A stretch of DNA of 8,256 bases, from the NCBI GenBank assembly GCA_903895005.1, contig CAITSH010000326.1:1-8256 (forward strand), in the 5' to 3' direction. Source of the stretch: an uncultured Pseudomonadota bacterium. Its GTDB lineage: Bacteria; Pseudomonadota; Gammaproteobacteria; Burkholderiales; SG8-39. The position numbers and the translations under genes were made by a program. Positions 1-6,317 of this stretch are shown here, in pieces. Position 1 is the stretch's first letter. Each line of letters begins with the position of its first letter. The notes beneath the pieces were generated by a model that was not told the origin of the DNA, searched no databases, and saw nothing but the letters and a program-made list of their open reading frames with translations.

Positions 1-8
1 AGTATAAC

Positions 9-14
9 GAGGTG
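9..14 (+). promoter_or_regulatory. Ribosome binding site for the cyclase gene
   Basis: GAGGTG lies 8 nt before the ATG at 23. A GTG start at 14 would overlap this site and have no site of its own, so it decides the start. Confidence 0.6.
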
Positions 15-22
15 TGGTCAGT

Positions 23-1567
23 ATGATATCAAGTAAAAAATTACTCGAAATAACAGGTATTTCAAGAGCAACCTTAAATAATTACATCAATCAGGGATTG
101 GTCGCGCGCCCTATTGTCCATCGCCCGGAATTAGACATATCAAGTGCCAAGCTGATGGGCTTTTTCCCAGACGCCACGGCGAGCCGTATTCATGACATTC
201 AACGTCTTAAAAGAGAGGGGCACAGCATGGACGCAATCGCAGCCAAATTAGGGGCAAATACACAGGGACTTGGGGCGAATGCGGAGACCATAGCAGCGGC
301 GCCCCGCGAACGGGCCACCGACGCACCCGTCGCGCGCCAATTGTCAGTGTCAGCCCCGGTCGAGCATGAGCGTCCGGGCGGGCTGCGCCTCACCCTGGAC
401 GAGATTCCGCACCCGGCCTACATGCTCAACTACAACCTTGAGGTGGCGTGGCTCAATGAACTGGCCAGGGACCGGATTTTTCCGCACCTTGAGGCTATGC
501 CTGCCAACAACGCCGATCGATCGGTATTCCTGCTGCTGCAACAGGCGTGGGCATCGGCCTCGGCGCAGGACCGCGAGGAAATGGTCCGTTTGCATCTGGC
601 GCTGGCAAAACCGCGCATGTCGCGCCAAACGCTTGCGCAGAACTGCCGCGCGATCAGCGGTGACCTTGCGAGCACTGTGGAGCGCTTGTACGAACAAACC
701 CCGGCTGCCCCGAACCGCGGGATTTACCAGCACTCGATCGCCATGCCTGACGGTTCGGGCGAACGAAGCGGGTGGAACGTTCACGCCAGTTTTTTTCGCG
801 AAGGCGTATTGCTGGTCTTCGTGCCGGACGGCGAGGGCAGTACCTCATTGATGGATTTTCTGTCGCGGCGCGACCTCGTCATCCGCAATCTCCTGCGCGA
901 GCGCCTCCCGGTGCTGACGCCACTGGCGGTGATGGTCGCCGATTTGCAAAACTCGGTGCGCATTTGCAGTGAATTGCCGCCTGAGGAGTATTTTGAACTC
1001 ATCAACCAGATATGGTCGACAATGGGACCGATATTCCGTCGTTATTACGGCACCCACGGCAAGCACGTCGGTGACGGCATGGTGTATTACTTCTTCCCGC
1101 AACCGGACAGCCAGTATGCCGCGAATGCCATCCGATGCGCGCGCGAAGTCCAGCGCGCAATGCAGCGCATCAGCAAGGATTGGCAGATTCGCAAAAACTG
1201 GGCCAATGAGCTTTACCTCAATATCGGCCTGCATGAAGGGCAGGAATGGTTGGGCACCTTTCAGACCGAAACCTCGGTTGAGTTCGCAGTTCTGGGTGAA
1301 ACAATCAATCAGGCGGCGCGGCTTTCCGACTTCGCGCGCCGTGGCGAAATATGGGCAAGCAAGGGGCTCGTAAGCAAACTTTCCGTTGATGAAAGGAAGG
1401 TTCTGGAGTTTGGTGTGCCAAGGCATCATGAAGACGGCACCGAGCGATTTGTACGCGAGTCTTACGCCCAGGTCAGCAGCCTGATCGATTTAAAGCTTGA
1501 GAAAAACGAGAAGTTGCGCGACATCGGAATGCTCGCCGTGACCCAGGTCCGCTCCAAGGACGACTGA
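23..1567 (+). CDS. MerR-like HTH protein fused to a class III adenylate/guanylate cyclase domain
   Basis: The likely role is a one-protein sensor/regulator that binds DNA through its head and makes a cyclic nucleotide, or senses nucleotide, through its tail, in the cytoplasm. Numbering is from the ATG at 23, giving 514 aa. Residues 1-77 look like a MerR winged helix (TGISRATLNNYINQGLV, then a second helix pair ending LKREGHSMDAIAAKLG). Residues 78-120 are a low-complexity linker. Residues from about 123 (IPHPAYMLNYNLEVAWLN) are PAS-like, which is less certain. Residues about 300-465 are a class III cyclase homology domain. It has both metal aspartates (D307 in VADLQNS, D351 in KHVGDG, 44 apart as in mammalian adenylate cyclase), the purine-contacting lysine position (K347), and the transition-state pair N429/R433 (NQAAR). 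The second substrate-specifying position is Ala422 (FAVLG), where Asp or Thr is usual. The ATG at 23 is preferred over the GTG at 14 because GAGGTG at 9-14 is a Shine-Dalgarno 8 nt before it. The first 250 bases are clearly more AT-rich than the rest. No transmembrane segment was seen. Confidence 0.88.
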   Translation: MISSKKLLEITGISRATLNNYINQGLVARPIVHRPELDISSAKLMGFFPDATASRIHDIQRLKREGHSMDAIAAKLGANTQGLGANAETIAAAPRERATDAPVARQLSVSAPVEHERPGGLRLTLDEIPHPAYMLNYNLEVAWLNELARDRIFPHLEAMPANNADRSVFLLLQQAWASASAQDREEMVRLHLALAKPRMSRQTLAQNCRAISGDLASTVERLYEQTPAAPNRGIYQHSIAMPDGSGERSGWNVHASFFREGVLLVFVPDGEGSTSLMDFLSRRDLVIRNLLRERLPVLTPLAVMVADLQNSVRICSELPPEEYFELINQIWSTMGPIFRRYYGTHGKHVGDGMVYYFFPQPDSQYAANAIRCAREVQRAMQRISKDWQIRKNWANELYLNIGLHEGQEWLGTFQTETSVEFAVLGETINQAARLSDFARRGEIWASKGLVSKLSVDERKVLEFGVPRHHEDGTERFVRESYAQVSSLIDLKLEKNEKLRDIGMLAVTQVRSKDD

Positions 1568-1591
1568 CAAGCAGCATGTCGTTGAAGCGCT

Positions 1592-1612
1592 CCTCCGCGC
1601 CCTGCGCGGAGG
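1592..1612. terminator. GC-rich hairpin, possible terminator
   Basis: A perfect 9-bp inverted repeat (CCTCCGCGC / GCGCGGAGG) with a 3-nt loop lies 24 nt after the cyclase stop codon. No T-run follows on either strand, so it is not a textbook intrinsic terminator. It may stabilise the 3' end of the cyclase mRNA or help end transcripts arriving from the dioxygenase genes on the other strand. Confidence 0.4.
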
Positions 1613-1725
1613 CTCGTCGTGCGCGCGCTTGCCGGGCGAACCGGGCCAACCCGTCGGGATGCGCTAAGTCCTGAGTAGCTGGCGCGTCGTACTAAAATCA
1701 GATTAAGTCGACGCGAAACTAACCA

Positions 1726-2202
1726 TCAAACCGGCGTTGCCATCAGAGTCGGCACCGAAAAGGTATCGACCACCACGATGCGCTCGATGAACTTCGCGGT
1801 GGTTTCGGCGACTCGAATGCGGTCTTCATAAACGCCGGCACAAAACAGGCGGGACTCTCCGGTCTTGTTGGTCTGAACGACCATGAAATTCGTTTCAACG
1901 ACGGCGATACCGCTGTCCATCGAAAGGATACGCGGCATGCTCACGATATGCCGGTCAAAGTGCGGATTGAACTTGTTGGCATGCCGCAAACAGACAATCC
2001 TATCGACGATGCGCGCCTTGTTTTCACAGTGAATGATGCCCACAGGCAGCCCAAGCAGGCGGTTCTCGCGCGGCAACACGACATAGCGCGCATCATCGTC
2101 AAAGCAGTCGATCCACGCATCCAACTCGTCGCGGTCGATGAACATGGCGCTGTCCACCAGCAGGTTCTCGATTCGCTCCTTTGCCGCGGGATCAATTCTC
2201 AT
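1726..2202 (-). CDS. Aromatic-ring-hydroxylating dioxygenase beta (small) subunit
   Basis: This is the small, structural subunit of a Rieske non-haem iron dioxygenase. In these enzymes beta chains pack with alpha chains, and electrons come from separate reductase or ferredoxin components. The 158-aa length is normal for the family (about 150-190). Visible hallmarks are the N-terminal helix with the DELDAWIDCFDDDARYVVLP pattern (the NTF2-like cone fold), the LRHANKFNPHFDRHIVS stretch, and the C-terminal VVDTFSVPTLMATPV, which resembles the ending of terephthalate dioxygenase TphA3 and anthranilate dioxygenase AndAd. The ATG overlaps the alpha-subunit stop as ATGA (2199-2202), implying translational coupling. 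No ferredoxin, reductase or dihydrodiol dehydrogenase gene is in the window. The gene looks intact, but its partner has lost its Rieske domain, so it is probably an orphan. The substrate cannot be fixed; a terephthalate, anthranilate or salicylate-like acid is the family-level guess. Confidence 0.9.
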   Translation of the reverse strand: MRIDPAAKERIENLLVDSAMFIDRDELDAWIDCFDDDARYVVLPRENRLLGLPVGIIHCENKARIVDRIVCLRHANKFNPHFDRHIVSMPRILSMDSGIAVVETNFMVVQTNKTGESRLFCAGVYEDRIRVAETTAKFIERIVVVDTFSVPTLMATPV

Positions 2203-2933
2203 CGCTGCGCCCCGACTGGCTCTATTCCCATGAGTTCGCTGTAGTAGGACCAGAACCCGCGTACGGGCATTTCGTTTACGCGTGTATCCAGATTCAACAG
2301 CGGCCCCGTGCCGCCCATTTCGATGATTCCCTCGCCGCTGGGGTAAGGCGATGTGGCGCGCTGGACGAGTTCGAGCGCCTCGCCGTCCTCCATGGAAATC
2401 AGGCCGGCCGGTCCCACCATGTTGGCTTGATTGATACGGTGAGCGGTCATGGCGTCGTCGTCGTCCTCGTAACCGAAGAGCACAAATTCAATTTCCAGCT
2501 CCGCCGGTCCGCGCGTGCGAATGCGGCGCAAGCCGAGACAATTCGCGATTTGATGCACCACGCCGTTCGGGAAAATGGAAATGATACGAGTACTTACGCC
2601 GGTTTTGTTCTCTTTTACGGCTTGTACCAGCGAGGAATCGTTGAGTGTCATATATTCGCCGCGCTGCACGCGCCCATCCTTGTACGCTTTTTGCGCCTCA
2701 TCGTCCGCGTCCGAGCCCTTGTATTGAAAAAGCATCGCATGACGATGGCGCTCGTCCATGTATCCGCCTGAGGTTTGCGTGAGCCGGCTCAATCCGAAGG
2801 TTCGATTGAATTCGTGGAGAAGGCTTGCGTGGTAAGCGTCCCGAACGTTCTCCAGGTACATCTTCCAGTTGGCGTAAATGCGCTGACGCTGGTAGCCGAG
2901 GAGCCGGATGGGCTTACCTAAGATCTCGCCCAC
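2199..2933 (-). pseudogene. 5'-truncated ring-hydroxylating dioxygenase alpha subunit (catalytic domain only)
   Basis: About 244 C-terminal residues remain of a protein that is normally about 410-450 aa. What is left is the catalytic domain. It keeps the iron site: the ENVRDAYHASLLHEF motif supplies two histidines five residues apart (codons at 2829-2831 and 2814-2816) and the bridging Asp before them, and the ISMEDGEAL segment supplies the third ligand Asp (codon at 2385-2387). The RQRIYANWKMYLENV and VGPAGLISMEDGE stretches match the terephthalate (TphA2) and anthranilate (AndAc) branch. The N-terminal Rieske domain with its CxH...CxxH cluster ligands is absent. Homology stops near 2930, where reverse-strand TauD sequence begins. 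The reading frame stays open upstream to a TTG at 3194, but those 85 or so residues are antisense to the TauD fragment and no ribosome site precedes the TTG. Without the Rieske domain the enzyme cannot receive electrons, so it should be inactive. No stop or frameshift interrupts the remnant, which suggests recent truncation. Confidence 0.85.
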
Positions 2934-2940
2934 ATTATCG
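2922..2940. other. Rearrangement junction between two dioxygenase gene remnants
   Basis: Left of this point the minus strand encodes recognisable alpha-subunit sequence (GEILGKPIRLLGYQRQ). Right of it the plus strand encodes recognisable TauD sequence (GLSEGESREVL). The two homologies meet within about 20 bases, with no insertion-sequence ends, target duplication or repeat visible at the join. Confidence 0.7.
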
Positions 2941-3146
2941 GGTTGTCCGAAGGGGAGAGCCGCGAAGTGCTTGACTTGCTGTTCGCGCACGCCGAGCGGC
3001 CGGAGTTTGTATATTCTCACCGTTGGGCGGTCGGTGATCTGATGCTCTGGGACAACCGTTGTTGCCTGCATGCGCGCACCGATTTCGATGCCTCGGAGCG
3101 CCGGAAATTGCGGCGAATTACGGTGCAAGGGGAACGGCCGATCTGA
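2934..3146 (+). pseudogene. C-terminal fragment of a TauD/TfdA-family 2-oxoglutarate-dependent dioxygenase
   Basis: About 70 residues (IIGLSEGESREVLDLLFAHA, then RPEFVYSHRW, then a GDLMLWDNRCCLHART motif, ending TVQGERPI) match the last quarter of TauD/TfdA enzymes, which are normally about 280-300 aa. The fragment keeps the distal iron-binding His (in CCLHART) and the arginine-rich strand that binds 2-oxoglutarate (RRKLRRITV). The N-terminal three quarters, with the HxD iron motif, are missing. The frame is closed by a stop at 2919-2921, just before the homology begins, so no longer version exists here. The only start available is TTG at 2943. It faces the cut alpha-subunit gene tail to nose and is a non-functional remnant left by a rearrangement. 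The original substrate is unknown. Confidence 0.82.
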
Positions 3147-3259
3147 GTTATGGCCGGCAACGCCATCGCGTTTGCAGCGTACGCAGTTGATCAAGAGAGA
3201 TGGCCCCGCTGTTGACGCCCTTCCCGCTCGGAATCCGCGAGTTCCATCCCGTCAAAAAG

Positions 3260-3284
3260 AAAAGCCCGCCGAAGCGGGCTTTTT
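3260..3284 (-). terminator. Intrinsic terminator, bidirectional in shape
   Basis: A 10-bp stem (AAAAGCCCGC / GCGGGCTTTT) encloses a 4-nt loop at 3270-3273. Read on the minus strand, the loop is C(TTCG)G, the unusually stable tetraloop, and the stem runs into TTTTCTTTTT. That orientation ends transcripts of the histidine-rich gene whose stop lies about 78 nt upstream. Read on the plus strand the stem also ends in five T residues, so it can stop transcription coming from the TauD remnant. Confidence 0.85.
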
Positions 3285-3361
3285 GGACAAACCGTACGGA
3301 CAATAAAACAGGACAGCGTCTTTCCGCTTATCCGACGCAGTTCCCGCTGTAGCTCGGCCGC

Positions 3362-3574
3362 CTACTTGGCGCCGTACTGTTCGGCGTGAGCCTTCGTTGC
3401 TACCTCCGCGTGATCGGTTGCAAGCAGGTGATGGGCACGGCCGGTATGAGCATGGTGTGCAGCCATCTCGTGGTCACCCGCGTCATGGTGCTTAGCTGCT
3501 TCCTTGTGATGCTTGGCAGCAAGGCTGTGATGTTCGGCGGCTTTCGTATGATGCTCTGCAAGTTTTTTCGACAT
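3362..3574 (-). CDS. Small histidine-rich heptad-repeat protein
   Basis: This is a 70-aa soluble protein with His-His pairs at residues 8-9, 15-16, 22-23 and 29-30, a strict seven-residue period of the form HHxxAAK. The spacing then loosens, with further pairs at 40-41 and 48-49 and single His at 35, 43, 55 and 63. In a helix this places the pairs along one face, with Ala on another and Lys/Glu between. There is no signal peptide, Cys or membrane segment. Similar short His/Ala-rich proteins are common and uncharacterised in Burkholderiales. Metal binding (Ni, Zn, Cu or Co) or pH buffering is a plausible inference but is not shown. The start is well supported: GAGGT lies 9 nt before the ATG. 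The gene has its own terminator at 3260-3284, so it is probably a single-gene transcript. The strand, the start site and the terminator all agree, so I regard it as real despite its size. Confidence 0.8.
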   Translation of the reverse strand: MSKKLAEHHTKAAEHHSLAAKHHKEAAKHHDAGDHEMAAHHAHTGRAHHLLATDHAEVATKAHAEQYGAK

Positions 3575-3971
3575 GGCTGTTACCTCAAAAATAGTTGGAT
3601 TGCGCGGATTGGAATCAGAAGCACTGTGTTGCTCCTGCGCGAACTGTTGGGCAGCGTAGACGGCCTAGACAATTGGTTGGCTGATGAGCAATAGATCCCT
3701 GCTTCTGGATCGCAGCGTAGAGCACCGGAGCCACGGAGTATGGCCGTACCTATTCTCGCTGCCGAATGAGTCGTTAAGGCCGAATGCTCCCGCAGGGGCT
3801 CAGTCACACCAACTTGGCCCTCAGACTTTTTTGTTACCTCTTTCTAGCCGAGGCATTTAAATACTATTGTCATGAAAATCTCATAAAGTCGTGTTCTCAT
3901 AAACGTGGTGAAAAAGTAGTGGAATTCGATATTTTCCACCGTGCGCGTAACTTTCAGGTCTTGGGAGGGAC
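3575..3971. other. Intergenic stretch with possible control repeats
   Basis: This 397-bp region between two divergent genes should hold both promoters, but I could not identify a convincing -35/-10 pair on either strand. From about 3825 to 3940 it is AT-rich. A 9-bp direct repeat, TCTCATAAA, occurs at 3879-3887 and 3895-3903, each copy followed closely by CGTG. Short open frames here start poorly and have no recognisable protein features. Confidence 0.5.
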
Positions 3972-4352
3972 ATGGCTGACGCAGCAACCTTATCAATTTG
4001 GGCGGAAGCTATACGCCCGTTGTTTCCAGAGAATGCCGAAGTTGAGCTTTGGCCCATGTCCAACCAAATCCGAGTGAGTTGGATTTTGGGCAAAGCGCCA
4101 AGACGAACAAAAAAGCGCAGTCATCCAATTATTATCGCGATCAGCCGGAGCGTGTACTTCGAGTATATGGCTGCTGATGAGATCGCAAAGCGAGGCGCGG
4201 AATATAACTTCGCTACATTCGTCGCTTCAAGGTTAGCTGCCTACGTCCCTGAACGCAGCTTCGCCGAAGGCATGATACCGGGTGCATTCCGAATATTCGT
4301 GGACAGTGACTCGATGTTTCCTATGATTAAATCGAAAGCGTTAGCCGTGTAG
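3972..4352 (+). CDS. Hypothetical protein, 126 aa
   Basis: I do not recognise this protein with confidence. It is soluble, with no signal peptide or membrane segment. It has an acidic N-terminal third (WAEAIRPLFPENAEVEL), a basic patch near residues 42-51 (KAPRRTKKRS), then a predicted strand and helix (IIIAISRSVYFEYMAADEIA) and an amphipathic helix (ATFVASRLAAYVPERSF). The arrangement, a short strand-rich start, a basic turn, then a long helix, is loosely reminiscent of the Burkholderia DUF3022 family, but that is from memory and weak. A purine-rich GGAGG at 3964-3968 precedes the ATG with only a 3-nt gap, closer than ideal. The next in-frame Met is about residue 29, so this start is the best available. 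The coding sequence is less GC-rich than the amidase block to its right. It has no operon partner. Confidence 0.55.
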   Translation: MADAATLSIWAEAIRPLFPENAEVELWPMSNQIRVSWILGKAPRRTKKRSHPIIIAISRSVYFEYMAADEIAKRGAEYNFATFVASRLAAYVPERSFAEGMIPGAFRIFVDSDSMFPMIKSKALAV

Positions 4353-4909
4353 GCTCACTGGAAAAATAATGCGGCTCACGTTTCGCAGCTGCGCGAACCG
4401 GGGACCTGGGGGGAACCATAAATGCGAAACCCGCCGAAGTGGATTCCTATTGATAGCGGAATAGCTATGCGCCGTTTGGTTCAAGTTTGCGTTTATCTTC
4501 AGGGAAAACTGAAATATATCCGTGGTGCTCGTTCGCCTGGACGATGCTGCCATAAAGACGGACTACTGATAGCGGTCATCAACGCGCAATGACAATGGCA
4601 TAGACTTCATGCGCACGCTTGAACGGGACGCCAAGTCAAAGGGCGCGACAGTACAACTCCCTAGCTTTGCTCGCGCACTTCCCCCCCTTGCTGATCGTTC
4701 GAGCGTGCCTCTCTAGTAAGTCAACCACGGTAGACCCGTGCACTGTGGGAACGCGCGTCGTACCGATCTTGTAATCGACAGGACACGCGGGCTGGGACAA
4801 GACCAGGTTGTCGCCGGCAACCGCGAGGTTCACCACACCATTCACAACGTCAGCGAGACCCAAATTCCATTGGTGTTGTGACCTGCCCCCTGTAGTCGTA
4901 CCACCCGCC
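4353..4909. other. Gene-poor stretch with two doubtful short frames
   Basis: No gene here can be supported with confidence. A 56-aa plus-strand frame at 4422-4592 starts with ATG after a G-run (GGGGGG about 6 nt upstream) but shows no family features. A minus-strand frame at 4636-4863 (75 aa from a TTG, with no ribosome site) contains a VVNGVVNLAVAGDN stretch and an LLERHARTISKG helix. It could be a decayed remnant of a small secreted or immunity-type protein, but nothing decisive is visible. A run of C residues at about 4680-4687 falls inside it. Near-identical 13-mers, CTATTGATAGCGG and CTACTGATAGCGG, occur at about 4448-4460 and 4563-4575. Confidence 0.4.
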
Positions 4910-6205
4910 TTAGCCGGCGTTCAGGCAGCCATCCACCCACTGCGCAGCACGCAGGGTGCGTGCATCGTCGTCAATGCGCCCGACCACCTGCATCGCCAAG
5001 GGCAAGCCGTTGGGGCCAAGGCCCCCGCAAACCGATAGCGCCGGACCGTGCATGAACGTCCAGACCTGGTTCATGCTGGTATCGCCAGAATAGTCCTGCC
5101 CTTTGGGGGCCTCGCCGGTCGCGGCCGGCACGAACAACACGTCGCACCCACCCAGCACATCGGGGAACATCTGGCGGCAATGCCGGCCAAGCGTCTGCGC
5201 CCGCTGGTATTCCTCGCCGCTCACTTCCATGCTGGCCACTGTCCTGTCGTACAGCGGCTTTCGAATCAGATTGCCGTGACGCGCCATGATGTCGGCGAAC
5301 CCGCGCGCCATTTCGAAACGCACGACACTGACCTGCGCCTGCCACATGCCGCGGAACTCCCCGGGCAGGACAATCTCCACCACCTTCGCCCCCGCCGCTG
5401 CCAGGCGCTTCGCGCTGTCTTCAAATGCGCGGTGTATATGTTCGTCAGCACGCTCCCACTCAAAGGTGCGGCATATCCCGATCGTCGGGGCGCTTTGCGC
5501 CGCGTCAGGCACCATCAGCCCGGGGTATTGCACCATCGCAGACGCCAGGAGCGCCACATCGCGCACATTGCGCGCGACCAGCCCCACCGTGTCGCACGAA
5601 TCGGCGTTGGCCCAAACACCCCGCCGGGGGATCAGGTTGTAACTCGGCTTGTAGCCGATAACACCGCAATACCCCGAGGGGCGAACCGTGGAGCCCATCG
5701 TCTGCGTACCGGTGGCAAAACTCACCATGTGATCGGCGACCGCCGCCGCCGAACCCGAGGATGAACCGCCCGGGGTGTGTTCAAGGTTCAGCGGGTTGCG
5801 CGTGCCGTTTGTTGGAAAGGTCGCCAATTCGGTCGTGATCGTCTTGCCCAGGATCACCGCGCCTTGCTGACGCGCGGTGGCGATGCAGCCCGCATCCTGC
5901 ACCGGCTGATATCCTTCAAACGCCTTCGAGCCGCCCTGGGTCGGCATGTCCCAGGTGTCGAACACATCTTTCACGCCCAGGGTCAGGCCGTGCAAGGGCC
6001 CCTGTATCGCACCGGCATCGAGCGCCTTTGCACGTTTTAGTGCGAGGTCCGGGTCGATATACGCAAAGGCATGCACCTCGGGCTCGCGCGCTGCGACGCG
6101 ATCGAGGCACGCCCTCACATAATCGTGAGCGCTCAGCTCACGGGACTGCAAAGCACGCGCGGCATCAAAGGCTGTCAGGTTGATTATTTTATTGAGATTC
6201 TTCAT
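4910..6205 (-). CDS. Amidase-signature family hydrolase
   Basis: This is a cytoplasmic serine hydrolase that cleaves a carboxamide to the acid and ammonia or amine. Length is 431 aa from the ATG at 6205. The Ser-cisSer-Lys triad is visible: Lys79 in LHGLTLGVKDVFDT, the cis-Ser (about 149) in TPGGSSSGSAAAVA, and the nucleophile Ser172 in GTQTMGSTVRPSGYCGVIGYKP. That last motif has TMGST where GatA-type enzymes usually have TGGSI. The C-terminal GPNGLPLAMQVVGR segment is typical of the family. The frame is open 63 codons further upstream, but that part has no family similarity and would cover the divergent promoter region. MKNLNKI is where the amidase fold begins, although its ribosome site is weak (AGG about 13-15 nt upstream). 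No GatB/GatC partners or Gat-specific context are present, so a catabolic amidase is more likely than a tRNA amidotransferase subunit. The substrate is unknown. It is divergent from the Bug protein gene, which suggests shared control. Confidence 0.92.
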   Translation of the reverse strand: MKNLNKIINLTAFDAARALQSRELSAHDYVRACLDRVAAREPEVHAFAYIDPDLALKRAKALDAGAIQGPLHGLTLGVKDVFDTWDMPTQGGSKAFEGYQPVQDAGCIATARQQGAVILGKTITTELATFPTNGTRNPLNLEHTPGGSSSGSAAAVADHMVSFATGTQTMGSTVRPSGYCGVIGYKPSYNLIPRRGVWANADSCDTVGLVARNVRDVALLASAMVQYPGLMVPDAAQSAPTIGICRTFEWERADEHIHRAFEDSAKRLAAAGAKVVEIVLPGEFRGMWQAQVSVVRFEMARGFADIMARHGNLIRKPLYDRTVASMEVSGEEYQRAQTLGRHCRQMFPDVLGGCDVLFVPAATGEAPKGQDYSGDTSMNQVWTFMHGPALSVCGGLGPNGLPLAMQVVGRIDDDARTLRAAQWVDGCLNAG

Positions 6206-6317
6206 GGGCGGGACCAACCTGGCTGGTTGCGACGCGATACAACAAAATTTTTCGCAATGCCGGTCTATTTTTCCTTGATTAATGTACGATTGATTTTCCA
6301 CCCTCCAAGATAAAGAT
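6206..6317. promoter_or_regulatory. Divergent control region between amidase and Bug genes
   Basis: This 112-bp AT-rich gap must hold promoters for both genes. On the plus strand TACGAT at 6285-6290 is a candidate -10, with no good -35 at the usual distance. A direct repeat TTGATT occurs at 6275-6280 and 6290-6295, flanking that candidate, and could be an operator. No regulator gene is adjacent. Confidence 0.4.

Noticed and set aside
350..1429. Long minus-strand open frames inside the cyclase gene (for example 845-1429)
   Set aside because: They lie antisense to a gene with clear domain motifs, have no family features or ribosome sites, and are expected in GC-rich coding DNA.
2181..2771. 196-aa plus-strand frame across the alpha subunit remnant
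   Set aside because: It is antisense to recognisable dioxygenase sequence and shows no motifs of its own.
2900..2960. Insertion-sequence ends or target duplication at the dioxygenase junction
   Set aside because: No inverted repeats, flanking duplication or transposase fragment was seen; the two gene remnants join directly.
3580..3807. 75-aa minus-strand frame upstream of the histidine-rich gene
   Set aside because: It has no ribosome site and no protein-like features, and it occupies the region expected to hold the promoter of the histidine-rich gene.
4448..4575. Paired 13-mers CTAYTGATAGCGG as a CRISPR-like or recombination repeat
   Set aside because: There are only two copies with one mismatch and about 115-bp spacing, and no further units; chance is sufficient.
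4422..4592. 56-aa plus-strand frame after a G-run
   Set aside because: The G-run could act as a ribosome site, but the translation has no family features and sits in a gene-poor stretch; support is too thin to call a gene.
5048..5764. 238-aa plus-strand frame inside the amidase gene
   Set aside because: It is antisense to the amidase triad region, Arg/His-rich in composition and has no recognisable domain.
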